A stretch of DNA of 64,000 nt. Origin: Paenibacillus radicis (ex Xue et al. 2023). Its GTDB lineage: Bacteria > Bacillota > Bacilli > Paenibacillales > NBRC-103111. The notes beneath the pieces were generated by a model. That model saw only the letters and a list, made by a program, of their open reading frames with translations, searched no databases and was not told the origin of the DNA. Shown here piece after piece: positions 8,847-17,524 of the stretch. Numbering within the stretch: position 1 is the stretch's first letter; each line of letters starts with the position of its first letter. The translations under genes were made by a program, and so were the position numbers. The stretch spans positions 180,290 to 244,289 of the forward strand of contig NZ_JANQBD010000012.1 in assembly GCF_024722015.1 (NCBI RefSeq), read 5' to 3'.

Positions 8847-8923
8847 CGGAACTAGGATCTCTTATTTGTTGGTTAATATGGATTTTCCGACTATTAAAGT
8901 CGGAATAACGCATCATAGTTCCG
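8847..8923. repeat. Nested inverted repeat
   Basis: Outer arms CGGAACTA (8847-8854) and TAGTTCCG (8916-8923) enclose a perfect inner hairpin, TTCCGAC (8885-8891) / GTCGGAA (8899-8905). There is no T-tract on either side, so it is not a standard terminator. It resembles the small palindromic repeats scattered in some Paenibacillus genomes, but no second copy is in this window. Confidence 0.45.
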
Positions 8924-9238
8924 CAACTTCATGAAATGGGATGGGTTTTCAAACAATAGAGCATCGACGTTCCGTTAGTCATCGGAATTCTTGTTAGATG
9001 GAACCAAGACATGGCATATGATGGATGAAAATGCTCATAATACCCCCACCGCCACAAGAGAAAGACTTCCCCTAGACTGTATATAGAATCGGCTATCCGT
9101 ATCGGATCGAAGACCCGTAGGCTCATCGAAATCAATTTGCTTCCATACGTTCGAGTCCATACCTCTACCTTACCCAACCAAAATTGAAATAAGGGGTAAG
9201 CTTCGCTCACCCCAAAACATATAAACTCTGGCGAAAAA
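8924..9238. other. Intergenic, no supported gene
   Basis: A 93-codon minus-strand frame at 8929-9210 exists, but it has no family resemblance I recognise and its composition (many Trp, His and Tyr) is not typical of a real protein. I see no regulatory site with confidence. Confidence 0.35.
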
Positions 9239-9370
9239 GGGGATGTCCCAAATCATGTACAAAAACGCCTCCAAACCCACTATGTAAGTGGGGATGGAAG
9301 CGTTTGTTTGTAAGAAAATTCCCATTAGAGGGGGATTCGCAATTCCAGAAATGACTTTTGGGACAGCCCC
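9239..9370. mobile_element. MITE-like element, 132 bp, with terminal inverted repeats
   Basis: The ends are GGGGATGTCCCAAATCAT (left) and, read inward from the right, GGGGCTGTCCCAAAAGTCAT, an imperfect terminal inverted repeat. Inside, 18-base arms (9263-9280 and 9288-9305) form a hairpin with a 7-base loop. No coding capacity is present. GGGGCTGTCCCAAAAG resembles IS ends in Bacillota. The same 18-base end occurs alone at 63487-63504. It lies 24 bases downstream of the minus-strand AraC stop and could act as its terminator. Confidence 0.6.
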
Positions 9371-9394
9371 TACAAGCTACTTCGAATCTTCCGA

Positions 9395-10276
9395 TCAAAC
9401 AACCTGTTTTTTTCGAAAAAAGGTAGGAGTCATTTTCATTTCTTTGGAAAAAATACGTGTAAAATAATGAATCGTTTTAAAACCGGCTATTTCAGCAATT
9501 AATTTTACAGGCAGATTGGTTGTAACCAGCAGCTCTATCGCTTTTTCAAGCCGGGTTTTACGAATAAAATTGGAGAAGCTTTGTCCCCTTTCTTCGAAAA
9601 ATAGCCGACTTAAATGCCGGGGCGATAAATGGACATAATTGGCTACATCGTTCAAACTTAAATTGGATGCCATATTATCTCCGATATAGGTCATCGCTTG
9701 AGCTAATGTATTGTCCCTCAAACGCCTTATCTTTCTTTTCACCGGCACTATTTTCTGCTGTTTAAAGTTGTCCGGAATAGATAAGATAAAGTGGTAAGCC
9801 AAGTCGCGGATAAAATTATCCTTGTCACCTTTTGTATTTAGCGCCGCTTGATGCAGCAATGTTTTCCACATTAATACGGTTAATGTCTCATGAGAGTCAT
9901 AACAAATCACTTTATCAGAGCTCTCTAATTCCTGATATTTAGCATTCAATTCCGCAGAAGATGACGCCGGCTTTATCTCAAAGCCTATAAATAACACAAA
10001 TAATCCGTTCTCACTTATTATTTGATGCATGATCCCCGGTCGGGAGCAAAACAACGTTCCGCTTTTTAACCCATGCTGTACATTCCCCTCCGCATAAACA
10101 CCTTCGCCAGCGATTACATAAAAGATTTCATAAAACGTATGTTTATGGGGTTTGTTGCTGAAATGCAGCTCGTTACCCGCCCAATAATGTACCTCGAATG
10201 TACCCAGCTCGCCTTTGACCTCATTGGTAATTGCTATTAACAAATGGTTTGATTCCAATAAACTATGGGCATCCAT
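9395..10276 (-). CDS. AraC-family transcriptional regulator (cupin + HTH)
   Basis: 293 residues: N-terminal cupin-like sensing domain ('HTFYEIFYVIAGEGVY', 'PGIMHQI') and a C-terminal double HTH (about 190-290; 'SLNDVANYVHLSPRHLSRLF', 'KLIAEIAGFKTIHYFTRIF'). The ATG at 10276 is chosen because GAGGTGAGG lies just before it; an upstream in-frame ATG has no such site. It is the last gene of the operon that starts with the Gfo oxidoreductase (16026) and probably controls that operon in response to a sugar. Confidence 0.85.
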   Translation of the reverse strand: MDAHSLLESNHLLIAITNEVKGELGTFEVHYWAGNELHFSNKPHKHTFYEIFYVIAGEGVYAEGNVQHGLKSGTLFCSRPGIMHQIISENGLFVLFIGFEIKPASSSAELNAKYQELESSDKVICYDSHETLTVLMWKTLLHQAALNTKGDKDNFIRDLAYHFILSIPDNFKQQKIVPVKRKIRRLRDNTLAQAMTYIGDNMASNLSLNDVANYVHLSPRHLSRLFFEERGQSFSNFIRKTRLEKAIELLVTTNLPVKLIAEIAGFKTIHYFTRIFSKEMKMTPTFFRKKQVV

Positions 10277-10328
10277 TTGCCTCACCTCATCATTATTTAT
10301 AAGGCTTAAGACCATACAAGAGCCGAAT

Positions 10329-11108
10329 TCAATCCTCAGCCAATTTACCAGTATAGTTGTATTTTCTGAACAGTGGATTAATTCCGCTCAACATAAGTCC
10401 CTGTCCCCAATTTACATGAGTATCTTTGGTCGGCATATCTTCGGGATCACGAACCTGGACTAGAATATTTCTTCGAGTCCGTTCACTGCGATTAATAGGG
10501 GAGCCATGGATCGTTAAATAGTTAAAGAATAGCACATCGCCTGCTTCAGCTAAGCAAGGAATCCCGCTATGTATCGGATATTCCTGGTGATTTAAATAAT
10601 AGCTTCCGACATGCGGAAGAGGGCCGGATTTATGGGAGCCAGGTATGACATGCACACATCCGTTCTCCTCGTTCGTTGGATCCAAATGGATGCTTGCCAG
10701 CATCATCGTATGCTTCTCATGCGGGAAATACGGATAATCCTGATGCATCGGGAAGGCAGCGCCTTTCTCCGGCGGCTTTACCATCATCTTGGTATGGTGG
10801 AGCTGCACATTATCACCGATCAGCTTGGTAAATACATGCACAAGATTCGGATGTGTTATCATCCGGGTAAATTGGGCGTCATGGTACTGCACATCATGGA
10901 AGCCCTTCAGTACCAGCTTCTTCAATTCCTCCGGCGGTAAATAGTCCCCCTGCCAAGCATGGCTCCGGTCATATTTGGAGGCAGCGGCCCGCTTCAAGAA
11001 GGTGTCCACCGAATTCCTAAGCGTTTCGACTTCTGAAGTGTTGTACACTCCTTTCACCAGCAGGTAACCGTTCTCATGATAAAATTCCACCTGTTCCGCA
11101 GTAATCAT
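10329..11108 (-). CDS. Phytanoyl-CoA dioxygenase (PhyH)-family protein
   Basis: 259 residues, a non-haem Fe(II)/2-oxoglutarate-dependent oxygenase. The iron ligands are visible as H122-x-D124 ('FPMHQDYPYFP') and H201 ('YLTIHGSPINR'), with an Arg-rich segment (TRRN) after it for 2-oxoglutarate. The substrate is unknown; PhyH proteins hydroxylate or demethylate varied small molecules. It is 40 bases after the LplC permease gene, so the substrate is probably what this transporter brings in. AAAGAGGG precedes the ATG. Confidence 0.82.
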   Translation of the reverse strand: MITAEQVEFYHENGYLLVKGVYNTSEVETLRNSVDTFLKRAAASKYDRSHAWQGDYLPPEELKKLVLKGFHDVQYHDAQFTRMITHPNLVHVFTKLIGDNVQLHHTKMMVKPPEKGAAFPMHQDYPYFPHEKHTMMLASIHLDPTNEENGCVHVIPGSHKSGPLPHVGSYYLNHQEYPIHSGIPCLAEAGDVLFFNYLTIHGSPINRSERTRRNILVQVRDPEDMPTKDTHVNWGQGLMLSGINPLFRKYNYTGKLAED

Positions 11109-11148
11109 GCGATCCCTCTTTCCCTTATGGATTTTAAGTTGTATAACG

Positions 11149-12030
11149 TTATCCTTTCACCGCTCCTATCATAACTCCTTTAGTAAAGTACTTCTGTAAG
11201 AACGGGTACACGGCAATGATCGGACCTGTTGCCACAACAATGGTGCAATATTTAATAATTTCGCTGACAGCCTCTTTATCACTTCCACCCGATCCTGTAA
11301 TCATACTATCCGTGCTGCTGTTTACGAGAATTTCACGTAAAAATAGCTGCAGCGGGTACATATCTCTTTTCTGCAAGTAAATCATAGCGCTGAACCAAGA
11401 ATTCCAATGAGCCACAGCATAGAACAAAACCATGACTGAAAATACAGCCTTAGAAAGCGGCAATACAATTCGAAACAATATGGTAAAATCATTGGCGCCG
11501 TCAATTCTCGCAGACTCTTCCAAACTAACCGGGATAGCCGCAAAAGACGTTCTCATAATAATCAAGTTATAAGTATTGATAGCTCCCGGTATTAGAAGAG
11601 CCCACATCGTATTAAACATGCCAAGATTTTTTACCAGTAAATAGTTAGGGATCAAGCCTCCGCTAAAAAACATAGTAAATACGATAATCATCATCATCGG
11701 ATCTCTAAGCATGACACCTTTTCTGGACAATACATAGGCACCCAGGCAGGTCATGAAAAGATTGATGCTGGTTCCTACCACCACATAAACAATCGTATTG
11801 GTATAGCCGGTTATAATATTGGGATTTTTAAACACATTGATGTAGCCGTCCACATTAAATCCAAGTGGTGACAACAGCAGCCCGGAGTGGCTTGCTAATT
11901 GAGACGGATTGCTTAAGGATGCAAAAACAACATATAGAAACGGGTACAGAGTAACTAGAGTCAGAAACAACAAAAAGCATACATTAAATACCCCAAAAAT
12001 GTTTTCACCCATATTTCTTTTTTGATTCAT
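11149..12030 (-). CDS. lplC: Carbohydrate ABC transporter permease, LplC/YtcP type
   Basis: 293 residues with six predicted membrane helices. It has the MalG-type EAA loop ('EESARIDGANDFTILFRIVLPLS') and the C-terminal signature 'YPFLQKYFTKGVMIGAVKG' typical of YtcP/LplC permeases. It pairs with the LplB gene 13 bases upstream to form the channel for an oligosaccharide. GGAG precedes the ATG. The symbol is a family name; the substrate is unknown. Confidence 0.87.
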   Translation of the reverse strand: MNQKRNMGENIFGVFNVCFLLFLTLVTLYPFLYVVFASLSNPSQLASHSGLLLSPLGFNVDGYINVFKNPNIITGYTNTIVYVVVGTSINLFMTCLGAYVLSRKGVMLRDPMMMIIVFTMFFSGGLIPNYLLVKNLGMFNTMWALLIPGAINTYNLIIMRTSFAAIPVSLEESARIDGANDFTILFRIVLPLSKAVFSVMVLFYAVAHWNSWFSAMIYLQKRDMYPLQLFLREILVNSSTDSMITGSGGSDKEAVSEIIKYCTIVVATGPIIAVYPFLQKYFTKGVMIGAVKG

Positions 12031-12043
12031 TATTGTCCACTCC

Positions 12044-13015
12044 TTACCAAAGGCTTGTCTCGTTGACCTTCTTACTGAATTGATTTGTAGCTACCAAGAG
12101 CACAAAATTGATAACCGAGTTAAACAACCCTACGGCTGCACTAAAGCTGTAATTCGCTTCAAGAATACCCTTTCTATAAACATAGGTTGAAATGACATCT
12201 GAGGTTTCATAAGTAATCGGATTATACAAGAGAAAAATCTTATCAAACCCGACATTCATCATGCTCCCCATTTTCAAAATAAAAAGGATGATAATGGTTG
12301 GCATGATCCCGGGCAGCGTAACATGCAGCATTTGCTTGAATCGTCCCGCCCCGTCGATCGTTGCAGCTTCGTACAGGTCCTGATCTATTCCAGCTAACGC
12401 AGCCAAATAGATAATAGAGCCCCAGCCTAGCTCCTGCCATATATTGGAGCCAACATAAATAGATCTGAATAATTCAGGTTTAAGCAGCATCGTGACTCTT
12501 TCCATGCCCATGAAAGCTAACAAATCATTAATGATGCCGTTTCTTGAAGTGAAATCTACAATCAAGCCGCATAATACCATGACTGAGATAAAATGCGGAA
12601 GATACGTTACGGATTGTACAAATCTTTTAAATATTTGTTTTCGCACCTCATTTAGTAAAAGCGCTAATATAATGGGTGCCGGAAAGCCAAATATAATGTT
12701 ATATAAACTGAGCAGCAATGTGTTACGAAATATTCTTACGAAATATACGTCCTTAAAAAAATCGCTAAAATTTTGAAAGCCTACCCACGGGCTCCCGGAT
12801 ATTCCTTTAATAGCGGAAAAATCTTTAAATGCAATCGAGGCGCCATACATGGGCCCGTAGTCGAAGATTAAGTAGTAAGCAATCACGGGCAATGCCATGA
12901 AATAAATAATTTTGTTTTTGGATAAATCCCGCAGCAGTCTGATGATAAAACTGTCTTTTCTCCTCACAGATACTCTTCCGTAAAGCATCTGTTCGCCAGT
13001 CTTTACTTCCCCCAT
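12044..13015 (-). CDS. lplB: Carbohydrate ABC transporter permease, LplB type
   Basis: 323 residues. An N-terminal cytoplasmic stretch is followed by 'YLIFDYGPMYGASIAFKDF' and six helices; the EAA loop reads 'DQDLYEAATIDGAGRFKQML', and the C-terminus ('VGLFNSVINFVLL') is typical of LplB. The ATG at 13015 sits seven bases after GGAG; the ATG two codons earlier is too close to that site. It is the partner of the adjacent LplC and SBP genes. Confidence 0.87.
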   Translation of the reverse strand: MGEVKTGEQMLYGRVSVRRKDSFIIRLLRDLSKNKIIYFMALPVIAYYLIFDYGPMYGASIAFKDFSAIKGISGSPWVGFQNFSDFFKDVYFVRIFRNTLLLSLYNIIFGFPAPIILALLLNEVRKQIFKRFVQSVTYLPHFISVMVLCGLIVDFTSRNGIINDLLAFMGMERVTMLLKPELFRSIYVGSNIWQELGWGSIIYLAALAGIDQDLYEAATIDGAGRFKQMLHVTLPGIMPTIIILFILKMGSMMNVGFDKIFLLYNPITYETSDVISTYVYRKGILEANYSFSAAVGLFNSVINFVLLVATNQFSKKVNETSLW

Positions 13016-13075
13016 CTGCATTCTCCTTTTTAATCAGCCTAAATAACCTATTGTATTTCTACTTAAACAAGGACA

Positions 13076-13106
13076 CCATACGGGGATGAACGGTCACCCC
13101 GTATGG
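13076..13106 (-). other. Intercistronic hairpin between SBP and permease genes
   Basis: A perfect 10-bp stem, CCATACGGGG / CCCCGTATGG, with an 11-base loop. There is no T-tract. Hairpins at this place in binding-protein operons often raise the level of the upstream (SBP) message relative to the permeases; that role is inferred. Confidence 0.6.
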
Positions 13107-13128
13107 TTATGGTCAGACAGCAAATATT

Positions 13129-14808
13129 TTATTTTCGGGCTATATATCTGTCATATGCGGCCTGTTGAATTTTTATTGCATCTTCTATTCCCATACCCTT
13201 TAATGACTTCATGTAATTATCAAACTCACTGAGTGGCGTCTGACCCATAACGAACTTAAGGAACTGCTCATCCCTGTAGGTGTTGACTGTAGACAGGATG
13301 GATGCTATTTTGGTTGATTCCTCAACCGTTGGCGTTACTCCAGGAGGCATTGTTCTGTCGTATGAACCTGCTTTCCATAAGCCAATAATTTGCTGCTGCT
13401 CAGGCAATGCCATACGTTGATGCCATATCTCAGGTGTCATTACGAAGGCTAAGCCGCCAGATCCTCTGGAATATTGCGATAATGCCTCATCAATAGACAA
13501 GCCCTTCGGATTATTCGTGATTTCAGGGAGTAATTGAGGCGAGCCATTCACCATTTTGTAGCTCTGTCCCTCGATACCAAATGTATTGAGCAGCGATCCT
13601 TCAGGACTATAGCCATAGTCCAACCACATAGCAGCTTCTTTAGCGTATTTGCTTTTAGCGGATATGGCCACCCCGCCGCCGCTGGCAATCTTGATTTCAT
13701 CTACATTGAAATTATAAGATTTCGTTCCTTTGACATAAGGCGGAACCGTTCCCAATAATTTCACAGTGGGATCTTTGGCTTTCATCAGCTGAACAAATCT
13801 TCCGAATGTTCCAGATGTGGATCCCGTCCAAGAGCCTGCACGGTTCCCCATTACTTTGGCATCAAATTGCTTGCCGTCCGTTAATGCAAAATCCGGATCA
13901 ATCAAGCCTTCTTTATACCACTTGGCTAACGTCGTAAGCGCTTCCTTATATTCAGGCGTATAAGGTCCAAATTTAACTGTACCGGAATCATGATAGAAAC
14001 CATAATTGATCCCCCATGCCCTTACCCAGTTCTGCAGGTCTCCCGCTCCTTTAGGTGCGAGAGGTATCTCGTCATTTTTCCCGCTGCCGCTAGGATTTTT
14101 AGTTTTAAAAGCTTTTAACACTTCATACCAATCTTCAATTGTTTCCGGTGATTTTAAGCTTAATTTCTCCAGCCAATCCTGTCTTATCTGCCATCCGAAT
14201 GTCTGGAAAGCCGGGTTAGGATTTGGGTTTACCTTCGCAAACTGATCCGGTGATTGTGCCTCGGGATACACATAGATCGTACCATCGTCTGTACGCATTT
14301 GTTTATTAGCTCTGGGATCGGAATTCATAAATTTTTTGAGATTGGGCGAGTATTTATCCACCAGCTCATTAAGCGGCATAATTACGCCATCCTTGATAGC
14401 TTTGTTAGGACCGCCGTTATAATCGCCTATCCAATTATAGTAAATAAGATCCGGTATATCGCCTGACGCAATCATCAGATTGAACTGCTCTTTGACAGCT
14501 GCCGCATCCATAGATGCGGGATGAATGAAATCAATATGTATGCCCGTTCTTTTTTCCAACTCTTTAAACACGGCTATTTCATTATAATTTTTCATTGTTG
14601 CCGCTACTTTGGCATCCATCGCCACAAACATTCTTAAAGTAATGGGTTTACTGACTATCGGTAGTGGAACTGTACTGATACTTGCATCATCACTTTTCTG
14701 TGTCGAGCTCGTCGGCTGTGCAGTATTAGAGCTGCATCCCGAAAATACACTTGCAAGTAATGCAAAGGAAAGTGTAAAAGCTGAGGCCTTACGGAGTTTA
14801 CCTTTCAT
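13129..14808 (-). CDS. Extracellular solute-binding lipoprotein (LplA/LipO type)
   Basis: 559 residues. The lipoprotein signal has its Cys at residue 25 ('SVFSGCSSN'), and the rest is a type-1 solute-binding fold with 'ASGDIPDLIYYNWIG', 'GWQIRQDWLEKL' and 'GIEGQSYKMVNG', as in LplA/LipO proteins of Paenibacillus. It delivers a sugar or oligosaccharide to LplBC. GGGGG precedes the ATG. It is the second gene of the operon beginning with the Gfo oxidoreductase. Confidence 0.87.
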   Translation of the reverse strand: MKGKLRKASAFTLSFALLASVFSGCSSNTAQPTSSTQKSDDASISTVPLPIVSKPITLRMFVAMDAKVAATMKNYNEIAVFKELEKRTGIHIDFIHPASMDAAAVKEQFNLMIASGDIPDLIYYNWIGDYNGGPNKAIKDGVIMPLNELVDKYSPNLKKFMNSDPRANKQMRTDDGTIYVYPEAQSPDQFAKVNPNPNPAFQTFGWQIRQDWLEKLSLKSPETIEDWYEVLKAFKTKNPSGSGKNDEIPLAPKGAGDLQNWVRAWGINYGFYHDSGTVKFGPYTPEYKEALTTLAKWYKEGLIDPDFALTDGKQFDAKVMGNRAGSWTGSTSGTFGRFVQLMKAKDPTVKLLGTVPPYVKGTKSYNFNVDEIKIASGGGVAISAKSKYAKEAAMWLDYGYSPEGSLLNTFGIEGQSYKMVNGSPQLLPEITNNPKGLSIDEALSQYSRGSGGLAFVMTPEIWHQRMALPEQQQIIGLWKAGSYDRTMPPGVTPTVEESTKIASILSTVNTYRDEQFLKFVMGQTPLSEFDNYMKSLKGMGIEDAIKIQQAAYDRYIARK

Positions 14809-14847
14809 TGATAGTTCCCCCTATAAATTATATTAGTTACCAGGCTA

Positions 14848-16026
14848 TTACTGGGAATAGCTGATATCCATAGCTCCATCTTTGTTAACCTTCTTCTCGT
14901 ATTTCGAGCTTTTGATAAGCTCATTCAGTTTCTTTTCATATTCATCTGCATCTATAGGCAGCCTGATGGTTTGATCGTTAAACGAAGAAAGCATAATCGC
15001 ATTTGCAATGGTTAGCCCGTTGATCCCCTCTGGTCCATGCGCGATGAGTTCTCCACCTCCATTCTGGATAGCTGCAATGAACTTCTCCGTAACTAGTCTA
15101 TGCCCGCTGGGAACGCTTACATCTACAGGGATTTCAGTGTACCAATTCTCAACATTACCCATCCTGCTTTGAGATTCTTTGATAAACCGAAGCATGGACT
15201 CCCGGGTTCTGTAAAAAACAATTTTATTATCTTCATAGATCAGTTTTCCGTACTCTCCTACAATCTCCATCCGGTTTGATCCAGGAGTTTCTGCAGTGGT
15301 TACTATAAAATGTCCAACCATTCCATTGTCATGCTCGAAGTATGCCGTCACTTCATCTTCGACTTCGATATCATGGTATTTTCCAATATGTGCGAATCCG
15401 TTGATGCGTGCCGGCACGCCAAATAACCATTGGTATAGATCCAGATTATGCGGGCATTGATTGGTCAGAATCCCTCCGCCTTCCCCAGCCCAAGTAGCAC
15501 GCCAATCGCCGCTATCGAAGTAAAGCTGAGATCTGAACCATTTGGTATTAATCCAGGTGGCTCTTATTAATTTCCCGAGCTCTCCGCCATCGATGATGTC
15601 TTTAATCTTCTTATGAAAAGGCAGCGTCCTTTCTTGAAACATAATCCCAAAAATAAGGGTTGGATCTTTTTCCCTTGCCAACTCATAAGCAGCGATCGTT
15701 TTCTTGGCATCATTTACATGCACGGCAATAGGTTTTTCACAAAGAACATGAATCCCCCTATTGAAGGCATCAATGGATATAGGCGTATGATCGTAATGCG
15801 GCACTGCTATTAACACAGCCTCTATGCCTGATTTCTCAAAAAGCTCCGTATGGCTGTAATAAGCTTTAGTATTGTATACCGCTTCTGTGCTATCGGCATT
15901 TTCCTTGACAACATCACATACGCCTACGAGCTCTACGTTATCCATTTGAATCAAATATCTTAGATGACTGTTTCCCATCCCGCCTAATCCAACGACTCCC
16001 AGCTTCACTTTACTTAATGTACTCAT
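14848..16026 (-). CDS. Gfo/Idh/MocA-family NAD(P)-dependent oxidoreductase
   Basis: 392 residues. The Rossmann motif 'VGLGGMGNSHLRYL' is at the N-terminus, the signature 'CEKPIAVHVNDAKK' near residue 95, and the C-terminal alpha/beta domain carries the catalytic-region sequence 'NQCPHNLDLYQWLFG'. It oxidises or reduces a sugar or its derivative. GGAGGG nine bases upstream supports the ATG at 16026 rather than the ATG five codons earlier, which overlaps the site. It is the first gene of a transporter/PhyH operon, with a candidate cre site 53 bases upstream. Confidence 0.87.
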   Translation of the reverse strand: MSTLSKVKLGVVGLGGMGNSHLRYLIQMDNVELVGVCDVVKENADSTEAVYNTKAYYSHTELFEKSGIEAVLIAVPHYDHTPISIDAFNRGIHVLCEKPIAVHVNDAKKTIAAYELAREKDPTLIFGIMFQERTLPFHKKIKDIIDGGELGKLIRATWINTKWFRSQLYFDSGDWRATWAGEGGGILTNQCPHNLDLYQWLFGVPARINGFAHIGKYHDIEVEDEVTAYFEHDNGMVGHFIVTTAETPGSNRMEIVGEYGKLIYEDNKIVFYRTRESMLRFIKESQSRMGNVENWYTEIPVDVSVPSGHRLVTEKFIAAIQNGGGELIAHGPEGINGLTIANAIMLSSFNDQTIRLPIDADEYEKKLNELIKSSKYEKKVNKDGAMDISYSQ

Positions 16027-16609
16027 ACAATAGCCCTCCATTTAATTTGAACTGTAAGTGCAAAATGTACAAAACATGACGAAAGCGCATACATAAACAA
16101 GATTTACATACAAATTAGGAAGATAAAGGATAAATACCATTACACTGCTATTCTAAAATAGATTTAAAGATATATCATAGTTTTTTGTGATTAAAATATT
16201 GTTTTTTGTGCAGTTTCCATTCGTACTATAGATGATTCAGCACCTTTTTTTCACTTACATGGACAGTTAATCTAAAGATAGTTTAATTTATTTTTCACTT
16301 GGTTGTATTTATCAAAAACGGACATTAATTTGCACTTTGAAGCCATGTTTTAAAACCAGTATTTCATGAAGAGACAGGAGAGTTCAACCCGTGCTTGAAT
16401 CTTTTAAATACGTTCAATATCAAAAAAATGCATCTATCTCCTGAAGAGATGGATGCAAATCAACCTTTTAGTATAGTCACTCACGAAATCATCAATTTAG
16501 TCCATATTATCATCAAAATATACAAGGAAATTGTAAATCCTATATACTACTCTATTATTACAAAGAATGTAAATTGGCACCTATTTTATTCTAAAGTGAG
16601 GTAATGCTG
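16027..16609. promoter_or_regulatory. Divergent regulatory region between Gfo and AraC genes
   Basis: About 580 bases, very AT-rich, between two genes transcribed away from each other. A cre-like site lies at 16079-16094. The divergent AraC gene probably regulates from here. A 69-codon plus-strand frame (16395-16604) has no ribosome binding site or recognisable family and is not called. Confidence 0.5.
16079..16094. promoter_or_regulatory. Candidate CcpA cre site upstream of the Gfo operon
   Basis: ACGAAAGCGCATACAT matches WTGNAANCGNWNNCAW at all but one defined position (C for T at position 2). Its place 53 bases before the first gene would suit repression near the promoter. Confidence 0.4.
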
Positions 16610-17452
16610 ATGAACCTGGCTTATGAAAGTATAGACGAATGCATTCTCTATGAGCATAAACTTTATAATCCCAACCTGAACAACGTTAACTTTCATTTGC
16701 ATGATGAGTTTGAAATTTATTTTTTAATATCAGGTGATGTGAACTATTTTGTTGAAAAGAGTATGTATCCTTTAAAGTATGGAGATTTAATGATCACAAA
16801 TAATCAGGAAATTCATAAGCCGTCCTTTAAAAATGACAGGTTATATGAAAGAATAACGTTGCAGTTTGCACCCCATATCGTCCGCACTTATAATTCCCCA
16901 CGGCTTGATCTCCTGAGCTGCTTTCTAAATAAACCAAAAGGCCAGCAGAACAAGATTTCTCTTAAACCAAGTCAGATCAAAGAATTGCTGCGTCTCTTTA
17001 ATCAAATGGAACAGCTCAAAAACAATGCCGGATATGAAATTTTAAAGCTAAATTATCTCATCGAAGTACTAGTTTTGATCAATATTGTATTTATGGACAA
17101 TAACCTCTCGGAAAACATCTCCACTATGCCGGAATTATTAATTTCATTATTGGACTATATTGACATGAATTTGGAAAACGACCTTACCCTAGAATCCCTC
17201 TCCAAAAAGTTCTATGTGGACCGGTTTTATATGGGACGAGTTTTCAAGAAATATATCGGCAGCAACATTCATGAATACATTCTTTTCAAAAGAATCTCCA
17301 AAGCAAAGGAAATTCTGTCTGAAGGCTACAGCGTCACAGATACTTGTGGAAAATGCGGATTTAATGACTATTCCAATTTCCTGAAAATGTTTAAACGAAC
17401 CGTCGGGATCTCCCCTGGCAAATACAAGGGCAATTTGGGAAATATTATGTAA
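16610..17452 (+). CDS. AraC-family transcriptional regulator
   Basis: 280 residues: cupin-type N-terminus ('NFHLHDEFEIYFLISG', 'HKPSFKND') and AraC HTH pair at about 185-275 ('TLESLSKKFYVDRFYMGRVF', 'TCGKCGFNDYSNFLKMFK', 'PGKYKGN'). The ATG at 16610 is eight bases after GAGG; an ATG two codons earlier is too close. Divergent from the Gfo/SBP/LplBC operon, which it is likely to activate. It has lower GC than its neighbours. A GCTTCC/GGAAGC hairpin follows its stop at about 17476. Confidence 0.85.
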   Translation: MNLAYESIDECILYEHKLYNPNLNNVNFHLHDEFEIYFLISGDVNYFVEKSMYPLKYGDLMITNNQEIHKPSFKNDRLYERITLQFAPHIVRTYNSPRLDLLSCFLNKPKGQQNKISLKPSQIKELLRLFNQMEQLKNNAGYEILKLNYLIEVLVLINIVFMDNNLSENISTMPELLISLLDYIDMNLENDLTLESLSKKFYVDRFYMGRVFKKYIGSNIHEYILFKRISKAKEILSEGYSVTDTCGKCGFNDYSNFLKMFKRTVGISPGKYKGNLGNIM

Positions 17453-17524
17453 ATTGATGAGCCGGATTGAAAGGCTTCCCCTGGGAAGCACGTGCATCCC
17501 AAGGAAAGTCGTTAGGATTTACAA

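Noticed and set aside
8929..9210. 93-codon minus-strand ORF in the intergenic region
   Set aside because: No family, odd composition, no clear ribosome binding site; may be random.
16395..16604. 69-codon plus-strand ORF before the AraC gene
   Set aside because: No ribosome binding site, no family, AT-driven composition; lies in a regulatory region.
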